This document shows, one piece after another, positions 8,273-16,875 of a stretch of 64,000 bases of DNA; the stretch's first letter is position 1, and each line of letters starts with the position of its first letter. Under the pieces are notes generated by a model. It had not been told where the DNA came from. It saw only the letters and a list, made by a program, of their open reading frames with translations, and ran no database searches. The DNA comes from Carboxylicivirga litoralis (lineage in GTDB: Bacteria; Bacteroidota; Bacteroidia; Bacteroidales; Marinilabiliaceae). The translations under genes were made by a program, and so were the position numbers. Location of the stretch: positions 62,001 through 126,000 of the forward strand of contig NZ_JAFMVC010000013.1 of assembly GCF_025499605.1 (NCBI RefSeq), given 5' to 3'.

Positions 8273-9886
8273 TTACAATCCTAACTCTTTAACTTTTAAC
8301 ACAAGGCTCTTATTGCGTAAGGTCTGAATACACTGACGGCGCGGAATAATAACCGAAACCCCCTGATAGTCAAACTCCTCTTTGATGATACTCACCATCT
8401 CATCGAGGTTAGCAGCTGTTGGCTTAAACACGCGGATGTGCTTAGGATCAACGCCAATGCCTTCAATAATCTGCTCCAGGTGACCTAAAGCCTGTGAATC
8501 CTGTCCACCAGTCATACCCGTTGTATAGTTATCTGATACAATCACAGTGATAGGCGTACCTTCGTTAACAGCATCCAATAGTCCAGTCATACCAGAGTGC
8601 GTGAAAGTAGAATCACCGATTACTGCTACAGCTGGCACTAAACCGGCATCAGCGGCACCCTTAGCCATGGTGATTGAAGCACCCATATCCACACAAGAGT
8701 TAACCGCATTATATGGAGGCAATGCACCCAGTGTGTAACAACCGATATCGGCAAATACACGTCCAGGGCCATACGATTCCAAAGCAATATTTAAGGCTTT
8801 ATAAGCATCGATGTGACCACAACCTTTACACATTGCCGGCGGACGACCAACCATTAATTCCGGCACATCAGCACCTTCTTCAAATGGGAATCCTAAAGCA
8901 TTGGCCACAATATTTGGCGTTAACTCTCCTGCACGAGGCAAGGTTCCGTCCAAACGACCTTTAACAGGTGTACCGGCTTCCTGGTATCCTTTCAATAATT
9001 CTTCAATCACCGGATAACCATCCTCTAATACTAAGATGGAATCACACTCCTCAACCATGCGTTCGATGTCTTTACGAGGCATTGGGTACTGAGAAAGTTT
9101 TAACACAGGATTATTTAATTCACGATCCTGAAAGTTCTCCATTAAATAGTTGTGAGCAATACCACAAGCGATGATACCCATTGAACGGTCTGGACCATCT
9201 GTGTAAGTATTATATGGTGATTCCATCGAGATTTTCTCCAAATCAGAACGTGTCTCAAGCAGCTTCTTATAGTTACGACGAGCGATAGAAGGCAATAATA
9301 CAAACTGCGTTGGATCTTTTGGTAAACTTACTTCACGCTCTGCTATCAATGGCTTGCGAATAACACCGGCACGAGAGTGAGCCAGACGTGTTGTGATACG
9401 AATCATCACCGGCACATTGTATTTTTCTGACATTTCAAAAGCAGCATATGTCATATCGTAAGCTTCCTGCTGGTTCACAGGCTCCAAAATTGGAATCATT
9501 GCAAACTTACCATATACACGGCTATCCTGCTCATTCTGGCTGGAGTGCATGGATGGATCATCAGCAGCAACCACTACAAAACCACCGTTTACACCAGTGA
9601 TAGCAGCATTGATAAAGGCATCGGCAGCCACGTTCAATCCCACGTGTTTCATACAGGTCATAGCGCGCTTACCGGCATAGGCCATACCTAATGCCGACTC
9701 CATTGCCGTCTTCTCATTACTTGACCACTTGCTATGTATATTGCGTTCTTTAGCAATCTTAGAATCCTGAATATATTCAGTAATTTCAGTCGATGGGGTA
9801 CCAGGGTAAGCATAAACACCTGACAATCCGGCATCAATTGCTCCCTGAGCAATGGCCTCATCTCCTAACAATAATAACTTTTGCAT
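8273..9886 (-). CDS. iorA: Indolepyruvate oxidoreductase, alpha subunit (no C-terminal ferredoxin domain)
   Basis: The 537-aa subunit carries the pyrimidine-binding domain near the N-terminus (SGVYAYPGTPSTEITEYI), a central transketolase-C-like region and the thiamine-diphosphate domain. The last shows GDSTFTHSGMTGLLDAV followed by VSDNYTTGMTGGQ, the usual diphosphate/Mg motif region, and a CKGCGH before it. Archaeal IorA proteins are about 100 residues longer and end in a cysteine-rich two-cluster ferredoxin domain. Here the protein stops shortly after RRQCIQTLR, so electrons must leave through another carrier. It is the first gene of the iorA-iorB unit. Confidence 0.88.
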   Translation of the reverse strand: MQKLLLLGDEAIAQGAIDAGLSGVYAYPGTPSTEITEYIQDSKIAKERNIHSKWSSNEKTAMESALGMAYAGKRAMTCMKHVGLNVAADAFINAAITGVNGGFVVVAADDPSMHSSQNEQDSRVYGKFAMIPILEPVNQQEAYDMTYAAFEMSEKYNVPVMIRITTRLAHSRAGVIRKPLIAEREVSLPKDPTQFVLLPSIARRNYKKLLETRSDLEKISMESPYNTYTDGPDRSMGIIACGIAHNYLMENFQDRELNNPVLKLSQYPMPRKDIERMVEECDSILVLEDGYPVIEELLKGYQEAGTPVKGRLDGTLPRAGELTPNIVANALGFPFEEGADVPELMVGRPPAMCKGCGHIDAYKALNIALESYGPGRVFADIGCYTLGALPPYNAVNSCVDMGASITMAKGAADAGLVPAVAVIGDSTFTHSGMTGLLDAVNEGTPITVIVSDNYTTGMTGGQDSQALGHLEQIIEGIGVDPKHIRVFKPTAANLDEMVSIIKEEFDYQGVSVIIPRRQCIQTLRNKSLVLKVKELGL

Positions 9887-9996
9887 TGTGCTTATTTGGT
9901 TTTATATTATTACTTATTTGCTTCGGCTCGCTAAGTAACAAATATCTAAACCCTCTAGTAATGACATTTATCAATGGTTATAATTTGTAACCATTC

Positions 9997-10407
9997 TTAA
10001 TAATAAATTGTAAGCACCAGCTTGCGCACACCCCCATAATTCCGAAATTCACACAAATAAATACCCTGCCAGGTTCCCAGGTTTAATCGCCCATTTGTTA
10101 TCGGAATGGTCAATGACGCTCCCACCAACGACGATTTGATATGTGCCGGTATATCATCAGCTCCTTCCAGAGTATGCTTATAATCAGCATCATTCTCAGG
10201 AACCAGTTTATTAAAAACCGTTTCAAAGTCATCGCGAACGGTATAATCAGCATTCTCGTTTAAGGATAAACCTGCTGACGAATGCTGAATAAAAATATTT
10301 AACAGGCCTGTTTGTGGCAAGTCGGGCAATGCTGCTAAAACATCATTTGTTATCAAATGAAAACCACGACCATACTCTTTCAGCCTAATTTCCTTCTGTT
10401 GCACCAC
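9997..10407 (-). CDS. YjbQ/UPF0047 family protein
   Basis: This 136-aa protein matches the YjbQ family: HSSAGLSLNENADYTVRDD in the first half, then HTLEGADDIPAHIKSSLVG and NGRLNLGTWQGIYLCEF. Some members have weak thiamine-phosphate synthase activity, so the physiological role is open. The start is GTG: an in-frame stop lies upstream and there is no ATG in a suitable place. Two consecutive GTG codons (10407 and 10404) are both possible. The family call is firm. Confidence 0.85.
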   Translation of the reverse strand: MVQQKEIRLKEYGRGFHLITNDVLAALPDLPQTGLLNIFIQHSSAGLSLNENADYTVRDDFETVFNKLVPENDADYKHTLEGADDIPAHIKSSLVGASLTIPITNGRLNLGTWQGIYLCEFRNYGGVRKLVLTIYY

Positions 10408-10843
10408 TATATCAAATCGTTATATAACATTACAATTTTCATACTTCCTATAAATCTACCACAACAACCATCGTTTTATTTCGGATGTCATCTTTGATTT
10501 GTCATTTGGCAATAAAGATGACATCCCTTTAAACACTAACAGCCCTCATCAGACGATGTGTTGATCCATGATTCTATTAACCTGAATTCGATTAAAATTA
10601 AACAGCTCAGATTTCATTAAATGACTGATATACAATATAAATTTTTGAAGCATAGTGAGCTGTGATGATAAAATTTAGAGAAGTAGATTAGTTATTTATT
10701 GAAAAGTTTGACTTACCGCTTGTAAACAACTGTTTTCTACGTCATATTTGTTTGAAATAGCCCGCTATTCCTTCACAAAGATTCCTTGAAACCAATTATT
10801 CACAAACGGTCTGAGCGATTAATTTTTCGTCGAACTCAGGTTA
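10408..10843. other. Gene-free gap with a 13-bp perfect inverted repeat
   Basis: No gene is visible in these 436 bases. The notable element is a perfect 13-bp inverted repeat, GGATGTCATCTTT at 10483-10495 with AAAGATGACATCC at 10514-10526 around an 18-base loop. It has no T-tract on either side. It could be an operator, an RNA hairpin or a small repeat element. The remaining sequence is AT-rich. Confidence 0.45.
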
Positions 10844-11797
10844 TTAACTCACCTGATTAGGCGGCACCATACCTTCAAAAAACGTTTTAATATTAAGCGC
10901 TACTAAAGCAGACATCTCTCCCCGCGTTTCATGTGTTGCCGTTCCAAGGTGTGGCATTAAAAACACATTGGGCAGTTCACGCAATGCATCCGGAATGGTT
11001 GGTTCGTTCTCAAACACATCCAGGCCAGCTCCGGCAATGTATTTATTTTCCAATGCTTCAATCAATGCCTGCTCATCCACTACCGGACCACGGGCCGTGT
11101 TAATCAAAAAGGCACTTGGTTTCATGAGCTGCAATTGCGCTTTCCCTATCATGCCTTTTGTTTCTGCCGTTAATGGCATATTCAGCGACACTACATCAGA
11201 CGTTTTTAATAATTCTTCCTGGGAAATATATGTTACATTTAATTGCTGCTCTTCATCAGCACCTACCTGCTTTCTGTTGTGATATACAACTGACATACCA
11301 GAAGCCACAGCGCGTCGGGCCAAGGCTTTACCGATAGCCCCCATGCCAATAATACCCAATTGCTTGCCAACAAGCGTTGTACTCAGATTACGCATCACGC
11401 CCCATTGCAACTCTTCCTTATTTTTCAGAATGGTATTCATCTCCCCCATCCGACGGGCCGTGCCAATCATTAAACCCATGGCCAATTCAGCTGTTGGTTC
11501 CGTTACCGGATCAGGACTGTTAGTCACCACAATACCGCGCTTAGTCACATGCTCCATATCTATATTGTCATAGCCCGCACCAAAATTGGCAATCATCTTT
11601 AACTGAGGTGCAGCATCAATGACTTCGTTCGACAGTATATTTCCATAAACCGTCACAATAGCATCCACATCAGCTACCTTTTTAATCAACTTATCGGGTG
11701 TAAACGATTCTTTTTCAGGATAAATAATTTCCCAATCTGGTAATATCTCATCAAATTGCTGACGTGGCACATTCAGCATTATTAATAGCTTCTTCAT
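10844..11797 (-). CDS. 2-hydroxyacid dehydrogenase (phosphoglycerate/glyoxylate reductase family)
   Basis: The 317-aa enzyme has the two-lobed D-isomer-specific 2-hydroxyacid dehydrogenase layout. The Rossmann motif is GIIGMGAIGKALARR. The catalytic Arg is in NTARGPVVDEQAL, the Glu in FENEPTIPD and the His in MPHLGTATHETR. It reduces a 2-oxoacid or oxidises a 2-hydroxyacid with NAD(P). There is no C-terminal ACT domain, so it is not a classical regulated SerA. Substrate could be glyoxylate/hydroxypyruvate, phosphoglycerate or another small acid. Confidence 0.88.
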   Translation of the reverse strand: MKKLLIMLNVPRQQFDEILPDWEIIYPEKESFTPDKLIKKVADVDAIVTVYGNILSNEVIDAAPQLKMIANFGAGYDNIDMEHVTKRGIVVTNSPDPVTEPTAELAMGLMIGTARRMGEMNTILKNKEELQWGVMRNLSTTLVGKQLGIIGMGAIGKALARRAVASGMSVVYHNRKQVGADEEQQLNVTYISQEELLKTSDVVSLNMPLTAETKGMIGKAQLQLMKPSAFLINTARGPVVDEQALIEALENKYIAGAGLDVFENEPTIPDALRELPNVFLMPHLGTATHETRGEMSALVALNIKTFFEGMVPPNQVS

Positions 11798-11978
11798 TAG
11801 TATCTATTTAGAATGTTTTTCATTTTCAAATCAGGTTTGTAAAGATAAAATCATTCTTTATCAAAGCCAATAAGACTTTTTCACCAAATGTAATATTGAA
11901 TGATATTTATGACATCACTTGCCAATCCCCTTTTTTAGGGCTAATTTGATATTCCTTTTTACTTTATTATTTGAATTG

Positions 11979-12581
11979 ATGCCATACCTGCATTCAAGAT
12001 ATGATATACCTGGCGACAATGGCCAACACGATGTTTTACCTAATCTACTTGGTATTTCAAGCATTGACGCCATCCATAAAGTAGAATTCGAAGGTTTTTT
12101 AAAGGCACAATACCAACTCCTTGAAGAATTGACCACTAAAACACAATTTGACTTTTCATACATCCAACGCATCCACCAGCTATCACTGAATAAAGTCTAT
12201 GATTTTGCCGGGCAATTCAGAACCGTCAACATGACCAAAGGAGGCTTTTTGTTTCCTACAGCCAAATTTTTACCTCGTATATGCCATGAGTTTGACGAGA
12301 AAATAATGCATCACCTCCCCAACTATTACGAAGATAAAAAAGCTTTAATAAAAGACATTGCTAAAGTGCATGCCGAGTTACTATTCATCCACCCATTCAG
12401 AGAAGCTAATGGCAGGGTTGCACGTATTTTGGCCAATATGATGGCCGTTAAACAAGGCTATGACTTTTTGGGGTTTTATAAGATTACGCAACGTCAGTTT
12501 AAAGAATACATTATTGCCGTTCAGGCTGCAGCTGATCACAACTATCAACCTATGACAGATATAATTGCAGCTATTTTTTAA
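11979..12581 (+). CDS. Fic-family AMP-transferase (cell-filamentation type)
   Basis: From the ATG at 11979 the protein is 200 aa; an upstream TTG would add 20 residues. The Fic core motif is HPFREANGRVAR at residues 138-149, with catalytic His138. The usual first Gly is Ala here, which the family tolerates. The flap is YDFAGQFRTVNMTKGG near residues 74-89. Such enzymes transfer AMP, usually to a target-protein hydroxyl. I find no (S/T)xxxE(G/N) inhibition motif inside the protein: KVEFEG near residue 38 has Lys at the required Ser/Thr. It therefore looks like class I, needing a separate antitoxin. A candidate lies tail-to-tail downstream, overlapping by 11 bases. Confidence 0.9.
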   Translation: MPYLHSRYDIPGDNGQHDVLPNLLGISSIDAIHKVEFEGFLKAQYQLLEELTTKTQFDFSYIQRIHQLSLNKVYDFAGQFRTVNMTKGGFLFPTAKFLPRICHEFDEKIMHHLPNYYEDKKALIKDIAKVHAELLFIHPFREANGRVARILANMMAVKQGYDFLGFYKITQRQFKEYIIAVQAAADHNYQPMTDIIAAIF

Positions 12582-12738
12582 TCTCTCCTTCTACTCGTCC
12601 CACCATTCTTTTTAATTCTTCATCTGAGAAATGAATACCTTCAATCCGAAATGAATCAACCAAAGAATTGAGTATTTTCCGGAAGCGTTCATCACTATTT
12701 TTAAGGGTAGGATGGTTATCAATTATCTTAGTCTCCAT
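12571..12738 (-). CDS. Candidate Fic antitoxin (VbhA/YhfG-like), 55 aa
   Basis: I read a 55-aa frame on the minus strand from the ATG at 12738 to the stop at 12571-12573. The middle contains S29-F-R-I-E33-G34, an exact match to the (S/T)xxxE(G/N) inhibition motif of Fic antitoxins. It is followed by a charged helix (SDEELKRMVGRVEGEI) like the helix after the motif in VbhA-type proteins. The size equals that of the E. coli Fic partner YhfG. In known systems the antitoxin gene precedes fic on the same strand; here it converges on it. A TATCTTTA box lies just upstream of the ATG. Expression is not proven. Confidence 0.65.
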   Translation of the reverse strand: METKIIDNHPTLKNSDERFRKILNSLVDSFRIEGIHFSDEELKRMVGRVEGEIKK

Positions 12739-12918
12739 ACTTTAAAGATACGAAAAATCAATTGTTTTCGTTTACTCTTAACAGAAGGTTTTTAGTATTT
12801 ATGTTGAATTTTTCAGATACATAATTCCTTTCTATTTTTACATGCATTATTCTGCCGGTTTGAAGCATCAACAAATGACTTCAACGGCATCAAAACATAG
12901 CTAAAGAAGAGCTCAACT

Positions 12919-15363
12919 GTGAAAAATAAATTAAGCCTATTATACTTACTCATCCTGTTATCAATGGGATGGCAAACATCAGCTCAGGAAAGAATAACTC
13001 TAAAAGGCACTGTTAAAGACAGCCTTCATCAGCCCATCCCATTTGCTAACATCACCATCGTTAATGAAAAAGAAGGTGGCATATGCGATGAAGAGGGACT
13101 ATTTTCTTTTATTACTACCCTGGCTCTGCCTTTTGAAGTGCAGGTTTCATCCATTGGTTATCAAACAGCAACACTTCAAATCAACAACGCCCAACAAGCT
13201 AAGAATCTTGTAATATACTTATCGCAGAAACAGGAAAATCTGGGACAGGTTGATGTTGAAGGACAAATAACCGACCAATCATTTAATAAAATAAACCCCA
13301 AACTAGTTGACCGCTTACCCGATGCGGGTGGTGGTAATATCGAAGGCCTGGTAAAAAGTCAGATGGGAGTTTCGTCCAATAACGAATTAAGCTCCCAATA
13401 TCGTGTCAGGGGAGGTAATTACGATGAAAATCTGGTATATGTTAATGACATTGAAATTTATCGTCCTTTCCTCATTCGTTCGGGCCAACAGGAGGGCCTT
13501 AGTTTTGTTAATCCAAACCTGATTTCTTCGCTTAAATTTTCGCCTGGTGGCTTTGAAGCTCAATATGGTGATAGAATGTCGTCTGTTCTCGATGTGCGTT
13601 ATAAAAAGCCACGTAAGTTAAGCGGAAGTGTCAGTGCCAGTCTGCTGGGTGCATCCGGCCACATTGAAGGCAGCTCAAAAGACAATAAATTTAGCGCTAT
13701 TACCGGCGTTCGATACAAAACCAACCAATACCTGCTGGGATCGCTCGACGTGAGTGGTGATTACAACCCCAGTTTTTTTGATGCGCAAACATTTCTTACT
13801 TACCAACTTTCTGAAAAGTGGGCCATTGAAGCATTGGGCTATTATTCGCAAAACAACTACAGCTTTGAACCGATTGACCGCGAAACATCGTTTGGCACGA
13901 TTAACGATGCCAAGAAGCTTAAAATCTATTTTGAAGGCCAGGAGAAAGATTTATTTCAAACGGGATTAGGTGCTGTTTCTCTAAAGTTTTTACCCAACAG
14001 TAGTAATCAATATAAGTTGACAGCTATGGGCTACCGGACTTACGAAGAAGAAACCTATGATATCCAAGGCCAATATTGGTTACAAAATATTGAAAACCTT
14101 GATGGCTCAACACCCAATCCTCAAGAAGATGGCATTCAGAATATTGGTGTAGGCACCAATCTGGAACATGCGCGTAACGACCTGCTGGGCATCATCCAGA
14201 ACATGGCATTGCAGGGCAAACACCAGCTCAACGACCACCTGTTATCGTGGCAGGTCAAATACCAGCATGAGTATTTCAAAGACTATATTAACGAATGGGA
14301 AATGCGCGATTCGGCTGGCTATTCTCTACCTTACTCCGATAAAGAAGTAAAGTTTGTTTACGCATACAATGCCGATGCCGAAACATCAAGCAACCGGGTA
14401 ACAGCTTATCTTCAGGATGAATTCCGCGTTAATACTGCCAATGGTTTTATCCTTGTAAACGCAGGTATCAGAATCAATTACTGGGATTTCAACGATGAAT
14501 TTCTAATTAGCCCGCGTGTTAATCTTTTGTTCTATCCCAATATCGATAAAACAACACGCTATCGCCTGGCTGGAGGTATTTATTACCAAAGCCCCTTTTA
14601 TCGCGAGATGCGACGTCCCAATGGCACCATCAATAAAAATATAAAAGCCCAAAAATCGGTGCAGATAGTGGCTGGAATTGACCGCATCTTTGAAGCAATG
14701 AACCGCCAGTTTAAGTTTACTTCAGAAGCTTATTATAAACACCTGACTAATCTTAATCCCTACCAGGTTGACAATGTACGAGTGCGCTATTCCGGAGAAA
14801 ATAATGCCAAAGGGTACGCCACCGGGATAGACTTCAAGCTGAATGGAGAATTTGTTCCGGGTGTTGAATCATGGGCCAACCTGTCGTTAATGAAAACAGA
14901 AGAAGACATACTGGATGACTTCTACATTGATACAGATGAGAATGATAATGAAACAACCGTTTACCCTGGATATATTCCTCGTCCTTCGGATCAACGCGTT
15001 TCATTCTCCTTGTTCTTTCAGGATTACTTACCCAATAATCCAAGCTTCAGAGTTAATCTTAATCTACTCTTTTCAACAGGATTACCGTTTGGCCCACCAC
15101 AGTCGCCGCGTTACATGGCCACCAACCGCATGCCGGCCTATCGCCGTGTTGACATTGGATTTTCTAAAGATTTAACAAAGTGGCTGAATAAGAAGAATAC
15201 GCTGGTTAAAGATTGCCGGATAGGACTTGAAGTATTTAACCTATTCGACATTAACAACACCATTTCGTACTTTTGGGTAAGAGACATACACAACCGTCAA
15301 TATGCAGTACCCAATTACCTGACATCACGACGACTCAACCTTAAACTAAGCGCTTACTTTTAA
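12919..15363 (+). CDS. TonB-dependent outer-membrane receptor with carboxypeptidase-regulatory-like domain
   Basis: The 814-aa protein has a signal peptide ending near residue 22, then a carboxypeptidase D regulatory-like beta-sandwich (about 25-110, with GTVKDSLHQPIPFANI). A plug domain follows (about 120-235, with QYRVRGGNYDENLVYVNDI), then a beta-barrel to the C-terminus. There is no SusD partner next to it and the length is below that of SusC, so it is more likely a non-Sus TonB receptor for a siderophore, cofactor or peptide. The ligand is not deducible. Confidence 0.88.
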   Translation: MKNKLSLLYLLILLSMGWQTSAQERITLKGTVKDSLHQPIPFANITIVNEKEGGICDEEGLFSFITTLALPFEVQVSSIGYQTATLQINNAQQAKNLVIYLSQKQENLGQVDVEGQITDQSFNKINPKLVDRLPDAGGGNIEGLVKSQMGVSSNNELSSQYRVRGGNYDENLVYVNDIEIYRPFLIRSGQQEGLSFVNPNLISSLKFSPGGFEAQYGDRMSSVLDVRYKKPRKLSGSVSASLLGASGHIEGSSKDNKFSAITGVRYKTNQYLLGSLDVSGDYNPSFFDAQTFLTYQLSEKWAIEALGYYSQNNYSFEPIDRETSFGTINDAKKLKIYFEGQEKDLFQTGLGAVSLKFLPNSSNQYKLTAMGYRTYEEETYDIQGQYWLQNIENLDGSTPNPQEDGIQNIGVGTNLEHARNDLLGIIQNMALQGKHQLNDHLLSWQVKYQHEYFKDYINEWEMRDSAGYSLPYSDKEVKFVYAYNADAETSSNRVTAYLQDEFRVNTANGFILVNAGIRINYWDFNDEFLISPRVNLLFYPNIDKTTRYRLAGGIYYQSPFYREMRRPNGTINKNIKAQKSVQIVAGIDRIFEAMNRQFKFTSEAYYKHLTNLNPYQVDNVRVRYSGENNAKGYATGIDFKLNGEFVPGVESWANLSLMKTEEDILDDFYIDTDENDNETTVYPGYIPRPSDQRVSFSLFFQDYLPNNPSFRVNLNLLFSTGLPFGPPQSPRYMATNRMPAYRRVDIGFSKDLTKWLNKKNTLVKDCRIGLEVFNLFDINNTISYFWVRDIHNRQYAVPNYLTSRRLNLKLSAYF

Positions 15364-15492
15364 TAAGTATTAGACTGATATAAATTTTATTCACTCACCT
15401 TGAAGCACATGCAAAAGGAATGACAACAAAACACAACTTTCACTCGTTTTCTACGTAACTAAACCAATAGTAACATTTATTTAGTATTTTTA

Positions 15493-16668
15493 ATGACTCA
15501 GCTCGACCCCACCATATTATTGGTAGATGATTCTGCTGTTAACCTGGAAATTCTTCAGGAGGCACTTTCGCGCTATAACACTGTTACAGCAAGCAATGGC
15601 GACGACGCCATGGAAATTGCCTTCTCAAGAAATAAGCCCGATCTTATTTTACTTGATATTGTTATGCCGGGCATGAATGGCTACGAAGTCTGTAAAATAC
15701 TAAAGAGCAACGACCTATCGAAGGACATCCCAATCATCTTTATCACTGGCCAAAACGATTCGGATAGTATCCTTAAAGGCTTTGAAGCTGGCGCTATAGA
15801 CTATATTACCAAGCCATTTAACATCATGGAACTAAAGGCCAGGGTTAAAACCCAGTTGTCTATCAAAATGGCACGCGATCAAAATCAACGCTTGATTCAT
15901 AAAATCCGAACAGTCAATAAAAAGCTAACCGATAGTATTGAATACGCTCAGAAAATTCAATCAGCCAGTCTGCCGTCAAAAGAATTTCTGGATAACGTAT
16001 TACCTGAGCATTTCATTATGCTGAGACCTCGCGATATTGTAAGTGGCGACTTTTATTGGGTAGAAAAAGCAGATGACAAACTTATTATAGTAGCTGCCGA
16101 CTGCACCGGACATGGGGTACCTGGCGCCTTTATGAGCATGTTTGGCGTGGCCTATTTACATGAGATTGTTGGTAAGAACAAAATAACACAACCAGCAGAA
16201 ATACTTAACGAACTGCGCCGCATTGTGATTGACTCGCTTAAGCAAGACGAAGACAGTGAAGTTAAAGATGGTATGGACATCAGCATTATTACAATTAACA
16301 CCGAGAAAAAAGAGATTGAGTTTGCCGGTGCTTTTAACGACATGCTGTTAGTACGCAATAAAGAAATGCAGATTTTCCAGGCCGACCACATGCCTGTGTC
16401 AATAGGAGAAACAAACCTCCCCTATACCAATCATGTTATTTCTTTTCAGAACGACGATTGCATCTACTTATACTCCGATGGTTATCCATCTCAGTTTGGC
16501 GGACCCAATGATAAAAAACTCATGCAAAAAGGATTCAGAAACCTGCTTCTGGAGAATCACCACTACACCATGGCCGAACAAGGAGATATTTACAATAAGT
16601 TCTTTGATGTTTGGAAAGGCATAAACGACCAGATTGACGATGTTTTAGTGATGGGTATTAAACTATAA
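15493..16668 (+). CDS. Response regulator with PP2C/SpoIIE phosphatase output
   Basis: The 391-aa protein has an N-terminal receiver domain (about 1-125) with phospho-acceptor Asp55 in LILLDIVMPGMNGYE and the conserved Lys in YITKPF. A short coiled linker (about 125-160) leads to a SpoIIE-type serine phosphatase domain: RDIVSGDFYWVE, then AADCTGHGVPGAFMSM with metal-binding Asp. By family such proteins act in partner-switching signalling with anti-sigma-antagonist (STAS) proteins. No kinase or STAS gene is adjacent apart from the SulP STAS domain several kilobases away, so the partner is elsewhere. Confidence 0.9.
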   Translation: MTQLDPTILLVDDSAVNLEILQEALSRYNTVTASNGDDAMEIAFSRNKPDLILLDIVMPGMNGYEVCKILKSNDLSKDIPIIFITGQNDSDSILKGFEAGAIDYITKPFNIMELKARVKTQLSIKMARDQNQRLIHKIRTVNKKLTDSIEYAQKIQSASLPSKEFLDNVLPEHFIMLRPRDIVSGDFYWVEKADDKLIIVAADCTGHGVPGAFMSMFGVAYLHEIVGKNKITQPAEILNELRRIVIDSLKQDEDSEVKDGMDISIITINTEKKEIEFAGAFNDMLLVRNKEMQIFQADHMPVSIGETNLPYTNHVISFQNDDCIYLYSDGYPSQFGGPNDKKLMQKGFRNLLLENHHYTMAEQGDIYNKFFDVWKGINDQIDDVLVMGIKL

Positions 16669-16713
16669 TCCTTGATTTCTTATTACCCCAGTTAAATTTC
16701 GCTTCTTTTTACT

Positions 16714-16721
16714 TATCTTTG
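16714..16721 (+). promoter_or_regulatory. Bacteroidota -7 box of the queC operon
   Basis: TATCTTTG is an exact TAnnTTTG match. A clear -33 TTTG is not seen. The implied start near 16728 gives a leader of about 150 bases before queC. Confidence 0.6.
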
Positions 16722-16727
16722 CGCTGT

Positions 16728-16875
16728 GTTTAACACCAACAGTTCGTAACCATCCTGTTGTAAAACAAAACTAGGAGATTTGTATGCATTTGAATATCTG
16801 CTGATGTACGTTCGTACATCCGTATTCTCCATTTTGTTTTATCGTTTGTTTACAACTGTTTAATTCACATAAGCA
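16728..16875 (+). promoter_or_regulatory. Structured queC leader, preQ1-I-riboswitch-like
   Basis: A 6-bp stem (CAACAG 16737-16742 with CTGTTG 16755-16760) closes a 12-base loop that begins TTC and ends in C. It is followed by an A-rich tail running into CTAGGAG (16761-16777). This is the order of parts in a class I preQ1 aptamer: P1, loop, A-rich strand, P2 strand with Shine-Dalgarno. The tail can instead pair with downstream sequence: 16762-16770 with 16832-16840 (9 bp) and 16774-16778 with 16826-16830 (5 bp). A 7-bp hairpin (16803-16809 with 16814-16820) sits inside. The canonical P2 pairing is imperfect, so this is a resemblance, not an identification. Confidence 0.5.
16784..16804 (+). 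CDS. Possible six-codon leader peptide before queC
   Basis: ATG CAT TTG AAT ATC TGC TGA encodes MHLNIC. It lies six bases after a GGAG, a good Shine-Dalgarno spacing in a genome where such sites are rare. The stop codon overlaps the 7-bp hairpin at 16803-16820. The Shine-Dalgarno would be hidden when the long alternative hairpin forms. The frame is not the queC frame. A frame this short can easily arise by chance. Confidence 0.3.
   Translation: MHLNIC

Noticed and set aside
8547-9174. Several open frames on the plus strand across iorA
   Set aside because: They lie fully antisense to a strongly conserved enzyme gene and show no domain, signal or start context of their own.
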